A stretch of DNA of 64,000 bases, taken from positions 41,538,658 through 41,602,657 of the forward strand of contig CM064433.1 in NCBI GenBank assembly GCA_032690845.1. The letters are read 5' to 3'. Of the stretch, positions 21,692-32,512 are shown piece by piece; the stretch's first letter is position 1, and each line of letters opens with the position of its first letter. A program made the position numbers and the translations under genes. This DNA is from Eleusine coracana subsp. coracana. Lineage: Eukaryota; Streptophyta; Magnoliopsida; Poales; Poaceae. The notes below the pieces were generated by a model. That model searched no databases. It worked only from the letters and a program-made list of their open reading frames with translations, and had not been told where the DNA came from.

Positions 21692-22462
21692 AGAGTTCAT
21701 ATTAATGTCGAATAATAGGGTTTAGGGTGGCTAGCTTTCGTCTACGATGATGACTCTCTCGAGATTGTGTGCCATTCTTCTATTGATCTTCCTCTTACAT
21801 ATCATCAACCTTTGTCCTGCCTTGCCTTCGTTTTACCGGATCAGGAGCCGAGTGCCCGCCTATCGCCGTTGCTACCTCTCGAGGTCGCTCTTGCCATTGA
21901 TTCATGACCCGAGATTTGAGGGATCAGACAGAGGATGGGGATTTGCATCACGGACATCAAAGTTCGTGAGACCTAGCGGCGGCACGGAAGAAAACTGGAT
22001 CGGTAACATGCCGGTTCTTTCTTTTTGATTGACTCACGTTTGCAAATTTGGAAACCGATCACACTCGTTGGAAATTTGAAAACTGACCACCTGTTTTTTT
22101 CCTTTTGTTTTCTTGATTCTCATCGGACAGTTTTTTGTTTTCTTAATTCTAATCGTACTCTGGTTCATTTTCTTTCTTTGTACACTTATGTAAACACAGG
22201 CATATTGATCGGATCGGATACTAGTTCTTTTTTTTCCTTCTCTTTTACTTAAGTCTTTTACTTACTTACGTTCTTTTTTTTCTTTATTTCTTAATCTACG
22301 GAGGACACCACCTCATTACCGGATCGGGTATCGGTTACATTGGCAGAATAATTTAATCTATGTTAGCAGAATAGTTCAGCAGACGACACCACCACTTCGT
22401 TTAATAAAGTGTATAATGTAAAGAAAAGATATATGTAGAGTTAATATTAATGTCGAATAATA
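21692..22462. repeat. 26-bp direct repeats bounding a ~720-bp segment
   Basis: AGAGTTCATATTAATGTCGA with AATAATA following (21692-21717) recurs as AGAGTTAATATTAATGTCGA plus AATAATA (22437-22462), with one mismatch. The repeats bound a segment lying just 3' of RPN3. Their length is too great for an ordinary target-site duplication, so this may be a small tandem duplication or the footprint of a rearrangement. Confidence 0.6.
21747..22028 (+). CDS. Possible small secreted-type protein, unassigned (93 aa)
   Basis: The frame starts MMTLSRLCAILLLIFLLHII and continues NLCPALPSFYR. This is a charged start, a strongly hydrophobic run of about 16 residues and a small-residue region, as in a signal peptide. 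The rest is Arg/Ser-rich, with no known domain. It lies inside the segment bounded by direct repeats and near the Helitron-like end, so it could be a captured gene fragment or chance. No intron signals or promoter are convincing. Confidence 0.2.
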   Translation: MMTLSRLCAILLLIFLLHIINLCPALPSFYRIRSRVPAYRRCYLSRSLLPLIHDPRFEGSDRGWGFASRTSKFVRPSGGTEENWIGNMPVLSF

Positions 22463-22590
22463 ATTTTATTCAACGTGAAAGTACAGCACAAGAAATGTGC
22501 TTGACGCTAAACCCACAGCTGATGAGAGGCCAATGAATTACTCAGTCAGTGCTCCTGAATCAACCACAGCTAAACGCTGCAGTGGCCAAT
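22029..22590. other. Region 3' of RPN3
   Basis: T-rich and unremarkable sequence on the plus strand. The part nearest 22591 should hold the RPN3 3' untranslated region. I see no other gene. Confidence 0.4.
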
Positions 22591-25292
22591 TCAAAAGTCG
22601 CCATCGTCCTCCTCAGCCATGCGCTTATCCTGTTCCTCCTGTTGATGCCTGTCATGGAGCTTCTCAACCCTGTCCTTATGAGAATTAGGGTGGAACCGCA
22701 TTGCCTTGATTGCCTCGTTGTGCATGTTGAGGCAATAAGCAATCCTGGATTTGAATTCCAGTTGCGGCTCATTGGTTGAGTAGACATCAGCTCTTCGTCT
22801 CGACACCATCCAACCATTAGCATGGTCGATGGTGGCATCAATTGCACCGTCTCTTGTAGCCTTTGCAACAATGCTCTCCGCATCAGCTACTGGATCCATG
22901 GAGTCTAGCCTTAGCTTCTTTGCAACGTCAGATAGGGAGATCCTTGAGTATGAAATGCTAATATTGCGCAGTCCAGATCTAATGACATTGTGGCGCAGTC
23001 TCACAAGCAAATTGTAAGTCCTGTCAGCTCTGAATGTCGTTTCAAATTTGTCTGCCACTGATCTGAACATTTCCAAATCCCCAACCCGGACAGTCTGCAG
23101 GCGAAAATATACATTCATGTAACATTTCACCAGTAGTATCATGTATTTTTAAGAAAGGGCAGTTACTTACGTTCGTCAGCTCAAAATATGGCGTCAAAGC
23201 ATTCTTCATTCCCTGCTGAACAAAGACAGTTCTTTCTGGAATCTCCCCCAGAAGAAGCCTTACCATGATAGCCCATTTGTTGCACTGAATCCGGAAACCA
23301 AGTGCAGAAGTGGGTGCCTTCTGAGCAGCATGGAAGAGGCTTTCTTTCGCATCAGTGTACTTCAACTGAATTGTCCTAATTTTGCCCAGGTAGAACAGGT
23401 ATCGACAGAACTGCAATTAATGAGATGTCAATGATCAGCATCTCGTTAGCCAAGCCTATAAAACCAACAGGCCGAAGACAGCCTTCAAACTAAGCAAACA
23501 CTGCAGGAAGCTCAAGTTTTTAGCAGAAGAAATTGACCAGAATATCCTAACAAAATAAAGTGATAAGCTGCACCACAATAAACGGGCAAGGGGATGCATT
23601 ACTTGCTGATTTGACTGAGCTTCAAATCGTGGTGCCTTTGACCTCAGCTTTTCTGCCTGATCATACAAGTTATAGTGGAGATAATTGTGGAGAAGGAGGT
23701 TGAGCAGAGTTTCCTGCAATAATATAGAAAAGAATGAAACACCAGACAACACAACATCAGATCATTGGGGACCAGGAAATCAGAATTACCTGGCCAAGCT
23801 CATCACGGTGCAACGTGGCCGTTCTGTATAATCCAAGCAAATTCCTGAAAGAAAAAAAAAGCAGTGTAAATAGAAACGAGAAATTCAGGAACTATTATGG
23901 TTGCTTTTGACACATTATTCAGCGCAGACATAATTTGACTTACCCGCGGATTTCAGCAAGAGTGTTGGTAAGTTCATACACGTAGGAGTAATAAATGTAC
24001 AGACGAGAGGCCAAGACATCGACAGTTCCACTGTTGAGGTTCTTGAGACGAGCAATGCTTGCATTTGCGCACGCTTTAGCCTTTAGGACAAGCAGAGAAC
24101 ATCAAATTAATGGGTTACAGGGAAACATTTTCAAAATTTGAGAGCTTGAGCGATCTAATACGTACCTGATCATACTTCTTCTGATCGATAAAGACAATCA
24201 ACACAAGTAAATAGCAATATATTTCAATCTCAGGGAGACCATGTTTGATTGAATTTTGACTTTCTGAAGCTGTAACATCAACAACCATTCCATGTTTCTG
24301 AAAAAGAATATCTTTTAGTAGCAGAATTCATATTTACAAGACGTATAAGCAACTTCAGATCACCATGCGTATATCTTCGCAAAAAAAAAAAAAAAGAAAA
24401 AAAAAGGATCACCATGCGCATAAGAGTCACAGGTGCGAATACAAAATTGCAAGCAATTTTCCTTAGTATCGACAAATCCTCTGCTAGCAGAGCAACAGTC
24501 AAACAGAAACAGACCACAAGTGTACTGTGCCTCGGAAAACAATTTCAAAAGTCATCACCTAAACATATGCAAATCCAACAAAAAATGAGAATGAACAAAA
24601 AGTTCCAAACATATGATAGAGCAAAAGAGATGCTCTTGAAGCATAAGATAAAGAAATTGAAATAGCAACAACATATGCTCAGTGCCTAGTAACATTAGAT
24701 GAAAACAATGAAATTTGCTCATTAAGGTGAAAAATACGTAGCACAAAGACACTGGTTTATGTGTCCCATTCCCACTAGCTCCATAGCACAACACGCCAAA
24801 CTATTAAGCCCAGAGGAGGCAAATCACATCCGACTGCCTCACATAAACATGAAACTCATGAGAACTACCCTCTAGTTTCTCTACTTGGAGTCAGATATAG
24901 GGTCATAAGAAAACTTTACCTTGGGGAGCAGGGCGGAAAGGCAGGAGTAGGCATCCGAAGATGCCGGCAGCGCAAAGCTAAGGAACATGGAGACGTCCTG
25001 CGGGATGAGGTGGCCGCGGAGCGCGATCGTGAGGCGGACGGCGCGGGAGATCCGACGGACATCATTGGACAGTGAGCCGGCCTCTATCACTGACGCGATC
25101 TCTTTCATACCTGGCACAAGTTCAGCGTCAATCAAGGAATACGAGGAATTCCGCAACTGTTTGAGAAGCCCCTACGTTATGAAGGGGCTAGGGAGCAGGA
25201 AGCTTACGTTGCAGTGTGGAGACTGTTGGCGTCCCAGCGGCGGCGACAGGAGTGGCCTTCTGGAGCTCGTTCATCTGCACGTCTACCACCAT
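22591..25292 (-). CDS. RPN3: 26S proteasome regulatory particle lid subunit RPN3 (PSMD3-type)
   Basis: An intact eight-exon gene. Exons on the minus strand are 25208-25292, 24920-25110, 24166-24297, 23944-24080, 23790-23844, 23603-23713, 23171-23410 and 22591-23094. All introns are GT-AG, phases agree, and the total is 1455 nt, or 484 residues plus TGA, close to the usual ~490. Residues about 30-75 carry KEIASVIEAG and RRISRAVRLT. Residues about 180-237 carry EIRGNLLGLY, DELGQETLLNLLL and YNLYDQAEKLRSKAPRFEA. The PCI region (about 238-425) has FCRYLFYLGKIRTIQL, GFRIQCNKWAIMVRLLLGEI, LRNISISYSRISL and DGAIDATIDHANGWM. The tail is acidic (EEDDGDF). RPN3 scaffolds the lid that deubiquitinates and feeds substrates to the 20S core. 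The N-terminus and the segment at residues about 93-112 differ from typical plant RPN3, suggesting a diverged paralogue. Confidence 0.95.
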
Positions 25293-25412
25293 GTTACCGT
25301 CGGCGGCGGTGGCAAGGATACCAGGGATTGGGAGGCCTTAATTTGGTTCTGCACTTGTGCTCTGGTTCAGCAAGTCTCGTATTCTTGGTGGAGGCCTTGG
25401 GCTTCTTCTGTT

Positions 25413-25428
25413 GACTCAATAAATAGGG
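25413..25428 (-). promoter_or_regulatory. Putative TATA box of RPN3
   Basis: On the minus strand, CCCTATTTATTGAG lies about 125 bases upstream of the RPN3 ATG, leaving room for a leader of roughly 90 bases. It is the only TATA-like sequence close to the start. No initiator or other elements could be confirmed. Confidence 0.35.
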
Positions 25429-26172
25429 TCTCGCGCTTGAGGCCTTTCCTTCTCTGTCTCGGTCTTGACCCGATTTGCAACCGATTTATGCAAATAATCA
25501 TCGCCGGATCCGTCTCGGTTTATGCAGCCGGCCAAACCCCCCTGCAGTCCCGTTTAGAATAATGACGCGTGTCCAATCTAACGAATCGCAAAGCACGTGC
25601 AAACCGGCCCCGTTTCATCTGGAACGAACCACTCAAACAAGTCCGTCGGCTCGACTTGGCTGGGAAGACAACGATAAAGCCCATGGCATCTTGTCTCGTC
25701 AACATCGGGGCCGCCGGCGAACCGCTAAAAGGAGGAGTCTCACTGAGAAGCCGCAGGTCGAGGCCCCACCAGGGATCCGGCACAGCCACTCCCCGCCCCT
25801 CTCGCACTCCGTTCGTCCCTCCTGTGCGGTACATCCCCTTCAATGCACTCGACAGTTTGAATGCTTTTCAGATAGGAGTCCCCCGAATGCTTGTCAAGCT
25901 CATCCCCGTCAATTCACTCAACAGCAGAGCAAATATCTCCCCCGAGCTCACTCGACCAATAGCTGTTTGTTTGAACAATCCGTACTGAATGCTTTACAAC
26001 AAGTCACTAGTGTGTTTTATTTCCAATTTCAACGCATCAGTAATTTGTTTGAACAGACGATGAGCTACCTTCCAAGTCATTTTCCCCAAAACTGGGGAAA
26101 TAAATTCTGTGGGAATGGGTCCTAAAAAGCCTTTGTGTGACCCCGTCACGTCCGCATTGTGAAGATCGAACG
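25429..26172. other. Intergenic region upstream of RPN3
   Basis: Moderately GC-rich with overlapping long open frames on both strands (25475-26125 plus, 25520-25843 minus). None has a recognisable domain and all share the same bases, so I do not call a gene. The 5' part may be RPN3 promoter. Confidence 0.3.
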
Positions 26173-26962
26173 AGTGGAATTTTCTGGTCCAAAATAATTA
26201 ATGATCATTATTTTTACAACTAATGTTGAGTAATTTAGTACTATGTACAAATAATTAAATAATCTATACTTATTTTTATGAATGTTTGTTTATTTAACTA
26301 GACCCACCAATTAAATTTGTATGGTCGATTGAGGTTGTAAAATAATATTTAACAGTGCTAATTATGATGACCGATTAAATTATGAAAGTAAATTAGTGAA
26401 ATTTAAATTATGAAAATGAAATAGAAGTTTTACTATCCAAAATACTGGCTAGTAGTTTGATCTAACGGTATAGATTTTATAACCTACAATTATAACTACT
26501 AACTAGTAGTTTCTCAATTTGAGGGCAATATTGGAAAAAAATAAGAGTTGTAGATTTATAGTAATTAGTTTTTATTGTTATAAATAAGTTACATTAACAA
26601 TCTCATTAATAACTAACATTTTATATTTTTTTAAAGATGAAACTAACGTTTTAATGATTTTGTAGTCATAATATTCTATCATGAAAATAAACATAATTAA
26701 ATTTTGTTGATTAATAGTGCATTTACAAAATTACCCTCAAACTACTGGCCAATAGTTTTAAAAAAACTACTCACTAGTATTTTGGACAGTAAAACTTCTC
26801 ACTTATTACATGTGCATCACTTAATTTGATGACAAACACTTGATATGATAAACTACTGATCATCAGTTGTTGATTCCATAAATCATATCTAAACCGTTGG
26901 ATCTAACTAATGGTAATTAGTTGTGAAAAACTAATGACCATTATTTTGGACCAGAAAACTTC
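26173..26962. mobile_element. MITE-like inverted-repeat element (outer)
   Basis: The left end, GAGTGGAATTTTCTGGTCC, and the reverse complement of the right end, GAGAAGTTTTCTGGTCC, continue together through AAAATAAT and ACAACTAAT. Both flanks carry TCGAAC (26167-26172 and 26963-26968), a possible 6-base target duplication. The interior is AT-rich and noncoding. A second, similar inverted-repeat element is nested inside. Confidence 0.65.
26424..26799. mobile_element. Nested MITE-like element of the same family (inner)
   Basis: The left end, GAAGTTTTACTATCCAAAAT followed by ACTGGCTAGTAGTTT, pairs with the right end, whose reverse complement is GAAGTTTTACTGTCCAAAAT followed by ACTAGTGAGTAGTTT. 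These ends resemble the outer element (GAAGTTTTCTGGTCCAAAAT), so a relative has inserted into a relative, or the element has duplicated internally. Confidence 0.6.
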
Positions 26963-26968
26963 TCTCGA

Positions 26969-27251
26969 ACAAACCCAGACATCATCTTGGGTCCAACTGA
27001 AATGCATCGACTCCTATGGAAGCCAACATCGGTTTGACTCCACATTGCCTTCATTATTGCCATTGTCCCTTTCATCCGTTGCCGATGTTGCCGGAGTGCA
27101 ATCCCATGTTTGACTCACACGAATTTGTTGATGTCACTAGCCATACAGTACACACTAGTTCACATCCAACATTCCCTCTCCTGTTCATCCTATTGAGCAC
27201 CTCAAGGATGTAGGCTCGCCGCTCGCCCGATGTGAGAAAGGTTGGATACCA
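26969..27251 (-). other. Probable internal region of a short LTR retrotransposon remnant
   Basis: On the minus strand this follows the PBS-like TGGTATCC at 27244-27251. It contains no recognisable gag or pol motif over its ~280 bases, and is cut on the other side by the MITE at 26173-26962. Confidence 0.3.
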
Positions 27252-27368
27252 TTAGATTAATATGATGGATTGTATTGATAATAATAGTAGACCTGATAGG
27301 TTGCATATATAGGGGGGAATATGACTCAAACCTAGACTAGGACTTTATTTATAATTCTCTCTCTAACA
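27252..27368 (-). mobile_element. Short LTR-like fragment with tRNA-Met-type primer-binding site (TRIM- or copia-like)
   Basis: On the minus strand it begins TGTTAGAGAGAGAATTATAA at 27368 and runs 117 bases to ATTAATCTAA. TGGTATCC follows immediately, matching the start of the TGGTATCAGAGC primer-binding site of many plant copia and TRIM elements. The canonical CA end is not preserved and no second LTR was found. Confidence 0.35.
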
Positions 27369-28430
27369 CCCCACCCACCTCCCTGAAATGCAAGGCTTAT
27401 ACAATTGTGTTGCATTTGAAGAAGATACATGATACACTAAGACTTATTACATAGAAAAATATCCAAAATCTAATTCTTCAAGTCGTCATGGAGGAGAGCC
27501 TTGATTGTCGAATCAAGCCGAAGAGATATAGAATAAACCACTGTTCCAAAATGCAAGTAGTGAGAGATGATGTGTCGATGTCTATCACACCAACGATGAT
27601 GATGTGTTGATGTCTATCGCACCAGCGATCATGACATTGTGGCAACATGATCCATCTATACCTAAACGATCCTGTAATATTTGTGCTAATAGTATGGTTA
27701 AGAAAGCACAGGACCCCCTGATGACCATGGGACCATGACGTGCTTGTCATCCAAGCCCAATTAATCCATCCATCAAAAAGGCCTTTGTCCACAGTCAATC
27801 GAAGAGAAAACTGCCAGTCCTTTGCCAAGAGTCAATCAAAGAAAAAACTGTCAGGCTACCTCCTTTCCCACTGCATGAATCCCTAATAAAATTTCCCTTG
27901 GTTCAACGCCTGCCGCAGAACGCCCATGAGCCCTGATCCTACTCTCGGCATGCATTGTTTTAGTTCGAGCAATTCAGATGCAAGCTCCAAAAGGTACAAT
28001 TGTGTGTTCCATCTCGTTTGTCCAATTGAACAAGCTGGGATTGCATCAATTTTTAGTTGGTGTATTAGCTAGGGTTGGATCAACTGGGAATGAGATAGTT
28101 AATTATATTAGGTATTAAATACTATTGCGTTGGTGATGTCGTTTGTGTAATCAAACTCGACACTCATCTTATTTGAATTTCTAAGGGAAGATGGTAATTG
28201 ACAGTTTCTTTAGCCAATTGTTTCAATGATCATATAGTGCTGAAAGAGGCTATTGATAAGTGAAGTCATCATCCCATTATTTCTACACCATCAAAATATA
28301 TAGAAACAAGAATCGTAACTACTCGTATACAAATAAACATTATGGGAGCATAGACTCCGATTACATATTTACATCATCAAGTTAATTTTTTTCTTATAGT
28401 TGTCGGTCACATTGGTGAGTTGCCCCCTTC
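27369..28430. other. Unassigned intergenic stretch with a small tandem repeat
   Basis: No gene is recognised. At about 27563-27632 a unit of about 37 bases (GATGATGTGTCGATGTCTAT, CACACCAACG) is repeated once with changes. The rest is AT-rich and featureless. Confidence 0.4.
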
Positions 28431-28453
28431 CCCCCCCCCCCCCCCCCCCCCCC
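28431..28453. repeat. Poly(C) tract, 23 C
   Basis: An uninterrupted run of 23 C directly precedes, after 28 bases, the start of the duplicated RPN3 fragment. Such runs vary between individuals and are prone to sequencing error. Confidence 0.9.
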
Positions 28454-28481
28454 AATGCCTAAATCCTGGCTCCGCCCCTTT

Positions 28482-28926
28482 CTAGCCTTAGCTTCTTTGC
28501 AACGTCAGATGGGAGGTCCTTGATTATGAAATGCAATATTGTGCAGTCCAGATGAATGACATTGTAGCGTAGCCTCATAAACAAATTGTAAGTCCTGTCA
28601 TCTCTGAATGTTGTTTCAAATTTGTCACACAGACCTGAACAGTTCCAAATCCCCAACCCAGACAGTCTGCAGGAGAAAATATGCATTTATAAAACATGTC
28701 ACCAGTATTACCATGAACTTTTAAGAAAGGGCAGATACTTACATTCGTCAGCTCAAAATATGGGGTCAAAGCTTTCTTCATTCCCTGCACGACAAAGACT
28801 GTTCTTTCTGGAATCTTCCCAGGAAGAAGCCTTACCATTATAGCCCATTTGATGCACTGAATCACAATTCACGAAACCAAGGGCTGAAGTGGGTGCCTTC
28901 TGAGCAGCCTGGAAGAGGCTTTCTTT
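28482..28926 (-). pseudogene. Partial genomic duplicate of RPN3 (exon 7, intron 7, start of exon 8)
   Basis: The sequence matches 22908-23347 of the intact gene. It covers most of exon 7 (NKWAIMVRLL and PERTVFV preserved as IKWAIMVRLL and PERTVFV), the intervening intron with its GT and AG, and the first part of exon 8 to SDVAKKLRL. Because the intron is retained it is a DNA-level copy, not a processed pseudogene. Small indels (for example near 28515, 28550 and 28865) break the frame. It stops at CTTTCTTTA at the right end and just after KKLRL at the left. No promoter or start is present. Confidence 0.92.
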
Positions 28927-29323
28927 ACACCCATTCTGAGATATTCCTGATGCCTTCTAATCCTACAAGATTTTTTGTGTGGGAGATAATTCATTCTGAA
29001 CCTACAAAAATTTTCTTGCTTTAGACGGTGGACATGTTGAGAGATGTTCTCAACAGATGAGAACCACCATATGTAAGACAGGGGTGCACCCCTGTGCCCT
29101 CCTGGGTTTATATAAGTATAGAAGATCAGAAGCCTGGAACAAGTACTAATGGGTAGGGTAATCTTGCCGGTAAGAAATACGAAAAAGCTGCCTTGCTGCG
29201 AACCCCTTGCTACATAATCGATGTAGTCGGGTCATTAGTGAAGATCCAGTTCAGAATCATTTAAATTCTTCCATGATGTAATCCAAACAAATATATTTCA
29301 TATTTATGTGAAAGAAGGTCAAA
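28927..29323. other. Unassigned spacer
   Basis: Nothing recognisable lies between the RPN3 fragment and the LTR-like repeat. Confidence 0.4.
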
Positions 29324-30960
29324 TGTAACAGAACCGTCTTACCACGGAGACGACTCTATTCCAGGATCTGTTCTCGGATGGCGACACGCGCCGTGGCGCC
29401 CAATAGTATAACATATGATAGAACAATATACTTGCAAAAAGAACTTAGATAGAATACAGAGTTTTTGTATAAATCCAAATTTAAGTTACAAACCAGAGTT
29501 TAAAAGTGCGGGAGCGGAATAGTTCAACATAAGAATCATGGTTCGACGAAATATTAAGATACAATCGCCCTCTCACGGCGGTACATAGAAGCATATCCGA
29601 CATTTATCGATCTCATGCCCACGACACCATGCCGGCACACAGCAGAGTTACTCCTCATCATCGTTGGTGCAAGGCTCCCACTCGATGTTCCAGCAATCAG
29701 GACGCTGACCCTCCCAGTGGAATCTCCCACCGCAGTGACATCCACCACCCTGGTTATCTGAAAACCACATGGAGCTACGCCCTGGAGCAACTAATACTCA
29801 GCAAGACTTACCCATCTAAAATGGCCAACTGCAGCCGACTCGTAGACATGCAACGACTAAAGGTAGGGTTATAAGTTACCAAAAGTCAGCCTAAGAGTGC
29901 ATCCTTACTTTCAAGTTTTAGCAGTCTGTTAAGTGTTCATGCAGAAATAATAAATTTAATTAGAGCTATAGCTACAATAATCATGGTTACAATACAAATA
30001 ATAATAATAAGCAATATAACAATATTAAATCCAATCATCATATTTCTCTCGTTACTACGTTCCGGCAGCGACCAAGTGGTACTCATTACTGTGAGGGGGC
30101 AACGACTCGAATTGATTTACATCCTGCAAGAGAAATCTACTTGCACGACACATACGCGCTTCCTGGAAGTCGCATGGAGCAAGTTTTTGCTTCGGCGCCG
30201 CAAGATCTTCCGGGCCTACCTCCCCCGAGAAGGGCCCCTCAACGTGATGCGTCCCGGACGAACATCCGTGGCTGGTCGGTTCCCTCCTCTCTTTCCTAAA
30301 TTCCACCGATCAAAGGGTAGGGTACCTTTCAACTAGGTAACATCCATCGCTACGTCAGTTTACTGGGCCCATAACTTCAACATGCAAGCAATACGTTCAA
30401 ACTTGATCCCATGGGCCGGACACGACGCGGGCCTTATGCAACACATAGAGGGCTACAACCTTTAGACAAGTTGTCCTTCCCTTTCCACCTAGATTGTCCA
30501 TCAGGTCTCTATTTGTTATCCCATCTGAATATTCCATCATGCGATATCATTCCCAAGTGATAATATTTCCTGATCTACGAGTGGTTTCCATACCACTCGA
30601 CGAATTATCGCCCTAGATTAAGAAATGCCACTAACAACCGGAGGCAATCAACAGGTAAAAGGAAACCTACTGCATTCTAGGTTTTCAAGCAACGCCTATA
30701 AACCTAATGCACAGTCAAACCTACATCATACTAGCTACTAGTGATAAAATGAAAGACTATAAAATTTGATAGGATGCACCGGGGCTTGCCTGGGGCTTGC
30801 TCCGGGTACTCGGGATCACCGCCTTGTCCTTCTGGCTCCTGCTCCGCTCCGGCCTTCACGTGGTTCACCTCGTGATCTACATGATGAAATTGATAATGAC
30901 CTTAGAAGGTTCATGGAACTTTCTAAAGAAATAATTTGATGCAATGGTGCGATGTATAAA
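29324..30960 (+). mobile_element. LTR-retrotransposon-like repeat, copy 1 (inverted relative of 58030-59773)
   Basis: It starts TGTAACAGAACCGTCTTACC at 29324. Read plus, it matches the reverse complement of 58030-59773 in order: ACCACGGAGACG, a CTCCCACTCGATGTTCCA block, the AAGCGCGT-type block near 30160, CTACGTCGGTTTACTGGGCCC-like sequence near 30355, CACTCGTAGATC-like sequence near 30580, and CAAGCCCCGGTGCAT and ACGTGGTTCACC.CGTGATCTA near 30780-30880. The TGT...start and low coding potential suggest a long LTR or a nonautonomous LTR element. The 3' boundary and class are uncertain. Confidence 0.45.
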
Positions 30961-32133
30961 TAAACGGATTAACTTTGGATTAGAGTTCTAGGGTAGGTTT
31001 TGCGGTGTATTTTCTTCATTGATTCTAGTATTTTATCGCGGTAACAATGTATAAGAAATAATGCGGATGGATTGTGATTGATGTAAGTGCATAGGGTGCA
31101 TGGGCAGAGGTGTACCGATCATGATCTCATTCTAAGAGGGTCAGAAGGTTTCTATGACAGAAATATAAGATACGATGGTTTACTTATAACTATGCAGTTA
31201 ATTAGATTATTAAGCCTATAAGACAATTAATTAAATTAGTATGGTTCTGGAATACTAGGGCATATGCAAAATTTACCATAGGTAGAACATACCATAAATG
31301 ATTTTTGGACTAAGTTTCACTAACATGCAATGAGCTAATTAATTTGATTAATTAATTTAGTGTAGCAGCTAAATAATTCCTACAGGCCAAGCTAATGCAA
31401 AGTAAAATATGGACTTTGCATGGAGCTCCGGGATGGCTAAAAGAGGTCACACGCCAAGGGACATGAATTTATAAATTATAGAATTCTCTAAATGCATTTA
31501 ATTATGGTTTTCATATTTATTTTGGCTGTGATAAAAACAAGAGCATGCGTGATGGTTTAGCATTTTAGTAAAATACTACATGTCCAGATGAACCCACAGA
31601 AATTTAGTTTGCACCCAAACTCCTAGTATTTTATCAGTTATGGGTTTAATAAGATAACAGATATTTTTGGAAACTATTTTTCCCATGCGAAAATAAGGAA
31701 AAATAGTGGAGTTCGACCTGGAGCAGCCCAATGGCGGACGGCGGCCAGAAAAACACCAAATCCAGCGCGGGTGCTGCACGAATAGATGGGGAAAAGAGAC
31801 CAGTCAATGCGCAATGAAGTTATCAATCTTCTATCGAAGGGAATCGAGTTCTTGTTCACCGGATTGGAAGAATTTCTGCGAAAGGTCAGCGGAGCTCCGT
31901 GAGGTGGTTGCTGGAGAAAAGCTTCGATTCCGGCCGATTCAAAGTAGCGCCGGGGTTGGCATTTGCTCCAGGGTGTAGAGGAGATCCTGGCGCAACTGCG
32001 GCTCGGTGCTGGCCACGCGGCGCAGGTGCCGCCCACGCCGGCCTATCAGCGGAGAAGACGACCGAGAGAGCGGCTGAAGAGTGGGCCCCGCGTGCCTTTT
32101 CCTTTTTGTTAATTTTCCAAACTGCAATTGCTT
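30961..32133. other. Unassigned, possibly continuing retroelement sequence
   Basis: AT-rich to 31690, then a more GC-rich stretch (31700-32110) with short overlapping open frames on both strands. No domain is recognisable, and it is not matched in the inverted copy at 58-59.8 kb. Confidence 0.3.
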
Positions 32134-32370
32134 GTTGATTCCATATCTCTACTCCTACTAATTTAGGTGGAAACGTTCACGCTATCAAAAAATCTATCGT
32201 ACACCCACAAAGTTAGAGATTGAATCCAAATCGTTTTCGTACCTTCCATATCAAGCACCGCTCTACTCCTATTAATTTAGGTGAAAATATTCACGCCATC
32301 AAAAAATCTGCCGTACGCCCACAAAGTTAGAGATTGAATCCAAATCGGTTTCGTAAATTCCATATCAACC
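32134..32370. repeat. Tandem duplication, unit ~120 bp
   Basis: Two adjacent units each contain CTACTCCTA(C/T)TAATTTAGG, TCAAAAAATCT, CACAAAGTTAGAGATTGAAT and CCAAATCG(T/G)TTTCGTA. They differ at a handful of positions. Confidence 0.85.
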
Positions 32371-32512
32371 ACCAAATTCAAAAAATCATAAATCTCTCGT
32401 CCAAAGTTCAAATGAAGCAAACTCGGACTTTATCTAATAGCCCTCGAAAATTTCTACAACTTTGATATTCAATGGAAGTCAAGATTCTGTCGTTTTGGTT
32501 TCCAAATTTAGT

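Noticed and set aside
25475..26125. 216-codon plus-strand frame upstream of RPN3
   Set aside because: No recognisable domain, overlapped by other frames on both strands, and ends in AT-rich noncoding DNA. Evidence is too weak for a gene call.
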